DNA of 31,662 nucleotides, from NCBI GenBank assembly GCA_900319835.1, contig ONPY01000015.1, positions 1 to 31,662 of the forward strand, given 5' to 3'. This document shows positions 30,389-31,662 of the stretch, in pieces. How positions within the stretch are numbered: the first letter of the stretch is position 1; every line of letters starts with the position of its first letter. The DNA comes from an uncultured Eubacteriales bacterium. Its GTDB lineage: Bacteria; Bacillota_A; Clostridia; Oscillospirales; Oscillospiraceae. A model generated the notes under the pieces. The model was not told where the DNA came from and searched no databases. It saw nothing but the letters and a program-made list of their open reading frames with translations. Position numbers and translations under genes: made by a program.

Positions 30389-30756
30389 GCGGGACATATC
30401 CTTTGACGGAAGCAGAGGCCAATGGAATCATTGCCGCCACAGAACGAGGAGTCCGGCGAATGATTGCCGTGGAAGATCTTATGGATCTCCCAATTCACAT
30501 GGGCAGCTTTGATGATACGCTTGATGGCGTACTTGGTAAGCGGGTCTTTAGTGCTGACCCTCCGTTGGAGACACAGATGGAAAACGCTTATCATTGGCTC
30601 AATGATCACTATGATATTCTCTGCGCAACCTTCACCGCAGTAAGAGAATTGGTTGATGACACACGTGACGGCCTTGAAATGCTTGCTGTTCACGGCATTA
30701 AGGAGTATTTCAGATATGGAGAAGAATCAGGAGGTGCTCGTGGTGGTCAGTTTTGA
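30385..30756 (+). CDS. Hypothetical protein translated with the preceding gene
   Basis: A 123-residue soluble acidic protein (YPLTEAEANGIIAATERGVR ... MENAYHWLNDHYDILCATFT) without recognisable domains. It overlaps the preceding gene by 4 bp with AAGGAGG upstream, and its 3' end overlaps the DUF739-like gene. The G-rich last residues (ESGGARGGQF) arise where the next gene's ribosome binding site is embedded. Its function is unknown. Confidence 0.65.
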   Translation: MSGTYPLTEAEANGIIAATERGVRRMIAVEDLMDLPIHMGSFDDTLDGVLGKRVFSADPPLETQMENAYHWLNDHYDILCATFTAVRELVDDTRDGLEMLAVHGIKEYFRYGEESGGARGGQF

Positions 30757-31207
30757 TTATACGGCGCTCAAAACCCGGATCAAAGAGCGGTTTGGCACAT
30801 ATCACGCTTTCGCTGCCGCCCTCGGCGTATCTGACAAAACGCTTTACCGCTGGCTGAATAACGAAACGCCGATGTCGATTGGAAGTCTGCGCCGCATGGT
30901 AGAGTACCCGGAAATCCCGGCCGGAGAAATCGATTACTTCTTTTTCCGTTTGAGGCCTCCATCTGAAATACCGCATGAGCTTGAAGCGAAGATACAGCAG
31001 ATGGACGGCGCCAAGCTTGACCTGCTCATGCGCTATATCAACTGTCTGATCTCCATGCGCACAAATCATAGTCCCGAAGTGGCCAAGGCTGATAATCGTT
31101 TGCGAGCATTGCTCAAATCAGAAGCGACACTCTCCGAAATAGTACAGCACACGGAGGCTTTGGAGCTTGCCCTTGGTATAAAGCCGGTGATGGCAACAAA
31201 CACATAG
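30743..31207 (+). CDS. DUF739/Cro-like DNA-binding protein
   Basis: A 154-residue protein whose N-terminal 65 residues match the phage-type DUF739 repressor family: FDYTALKTRIKERFGTYHAF, then AAALGVSDKTLYRWLNNETP, a helix-turn-helix. The C-terminal part is helical and may oligomerise. I choose the GTG at 30743, 8 bases after AGGAGG; the GTG at 30740 and the ATG at 30716 are alternatives. It overlaps the preceding gene by 14 bp. A terminator 22 bp past its stop ends the transcript. It may regulate element maintenance or excision; this is inference from the family. Confidence 0.72.
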   Translation: MVSFDYTALKTRIKERFGTYHAFAAALGVSDKTLYRWLNNETPMSIGSLRRMVEYPEIPAGEIDYFFFRLRPPSEIPHELEAKIQQMDGAKLDLLMRYINCLISMRTNHSPEVAKADNRLRALLKSEATLSEIVQHTEALELALGIKPVMATNT

Positions 31208-31229
31208 CAAAATCATACCAGGGCATCAT

Positions 31230-31269
31230 GAGCGGGGAATGCTTGAACAGTATCCCCGCTCTCTTTTTC
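31230..31269 (+). terminator. Intrinsic terminator
   Basis: Nine-base arms GAGCGGGGA and TCCCCGCTC around a 14-base loop, followed by TCTTTTT. It closes the operon of small genes. Confidence 0.85.
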
Positions 31270-31568
31270 CAAAAAACCTTTGTATGCGATCTTTATGCAC
31301 AAGAACAAGGTGCCGCGGTTACCTGGCGAAGAGCCCTCAACTTCAAGGGTAGGGGGTGTTTCGCTCTACGCGGCTGCATCCGGCTTCCTGTTGCGCCCGC
31401 TGAGCCGTTGCAACGGCCCTTCGCTGTTTTCTTCTTGCTGGGGTATATCTCAGCCCCCCGGAGCATGAAAGCGCCAGAGCGGGACAGAGAGGCCAAAACA
31501 CGTAAAACGGAATAATCTTCCGTTATGCGGGTGATCTCGCCGCAAATCTGATACCATCCAATCAGAAA

Positions 31569-31626
31569 GCCTGCAAATAAAAAGTCAAGCCCGAAAGTGG
31601 ACTTGACAGGAGAAAATTTTGCAGGC
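31569..31626. repeat. Nested inverted repeat near the window edge
   Basis: Outer arms GCCTGCAAA (31569-31577) and TTTGCAGGC (31618-31626) enclose inner arms GTCAAG and CTTGAC (31584-31589, 31602-31607). The stretch 31270-31568 shows no convincing gene. An ATG at 31640 (MGNAKEP) may begin a gene that leaves the window. The repeat could be an origin of transfer or an attenuator. Confidence 0.5.
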
Positions 31627-31662
31627 AGCTAGTAGGTCAAATGGGCAACGCAAAAGAGCCAC

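Noticed and set aside
31228..31515. 95-codon frame at the right end
   Set aside because: Its start lies in the terminator hairpin, there is no ribosome binding site, and the composition is not protein-like.

Overview
The window is about 31.7 kb of high-GC DNA that looks like a chromosome of a Clostridia/Firmicutes gut anaerobe, probably Oscillospiraceae-like. The reasons are the GlgC/GlgD glycogen pair, strong GGAGG ribosome binding sites, TnpV, SorC and TupBC-type genes, and Firmicute-type mobile cargo. The genus is inference. Base composition falls on the right, where several genes from about 26 kb onward are more AT-rich.

Left part (1-12.3 kb, core functions). A minus-strand run prs-pth-glgC-glgD-glgP (glgP runs off the left edge) couples PRPP synthesis and peptidyl-tRNA recycling genes with glycogen metabolism. 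It diverges from prfB (release factor 2, no frameshift site), which ends in a 20-bp-stem terminator. Then come minus-strand genes: a fumarylacetoacetate-hydrolase family enzyme with a TSUP-type permease, a PAP2 phosphatase, a relic of a GHKL histidine kinase, and a tungstate-type ABC permease/ATPase operon with an iron-type alcohol dehydrogenase but no binding-protein gene.

Scar region (12.3-14.4 kb). This holds a 56-bp repeat, fragments resembling the 3' half of initiator tRNA, a compact element with covarying stems, a tnpV gene, a 44-bp perfect palindrome and a 5'-truncated DUF4143 ATPase.

Catabolic operon (14.5-23.5 kb). A SorC/LsrR-type regulator with paired operators precedes dhaL, dhaK, an LsrF-like thiolase/aldolase, a small VOC-fold protein and a complete sugar-type ABC importer (lipoprotein, permease, double ATPase, permease). 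The layout parallels the lsr autoinducer-2 operon. DhaK/DhaL stand where LsrK would be, the VOC protein stands where LsrG would be, and the binding protein is not obviously LsrB. This is my best candidate for an undescribed system: uptake of a small keto-polyol, phosphorylation by DhaK/DhaL, isomerisation, then CoA-dependent or aldol cleavage. AI-2 is one possible substrate and is not shown. An acetamidase/formamidase and a secreted parvulin foldase follow.

Right part (26-31.7 kb, accessory). A DUF697 GTPase, an Imm42-like orphan immunity protein, a second copy of the 56-bp repeat, further initiator-tRNA-like remnants and a second copy of the covarying element precede an XRE/zeta-toxin pair. 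Three identically spaced operators control that pair and a divergent promoter. The divergent transcript starts with a roughly 200-nt structured-looking leader, then four small mobile-element-type genes ending in a DUF739/Cro-like protein, a terminator, and a nested inverted repeat at the window edge.
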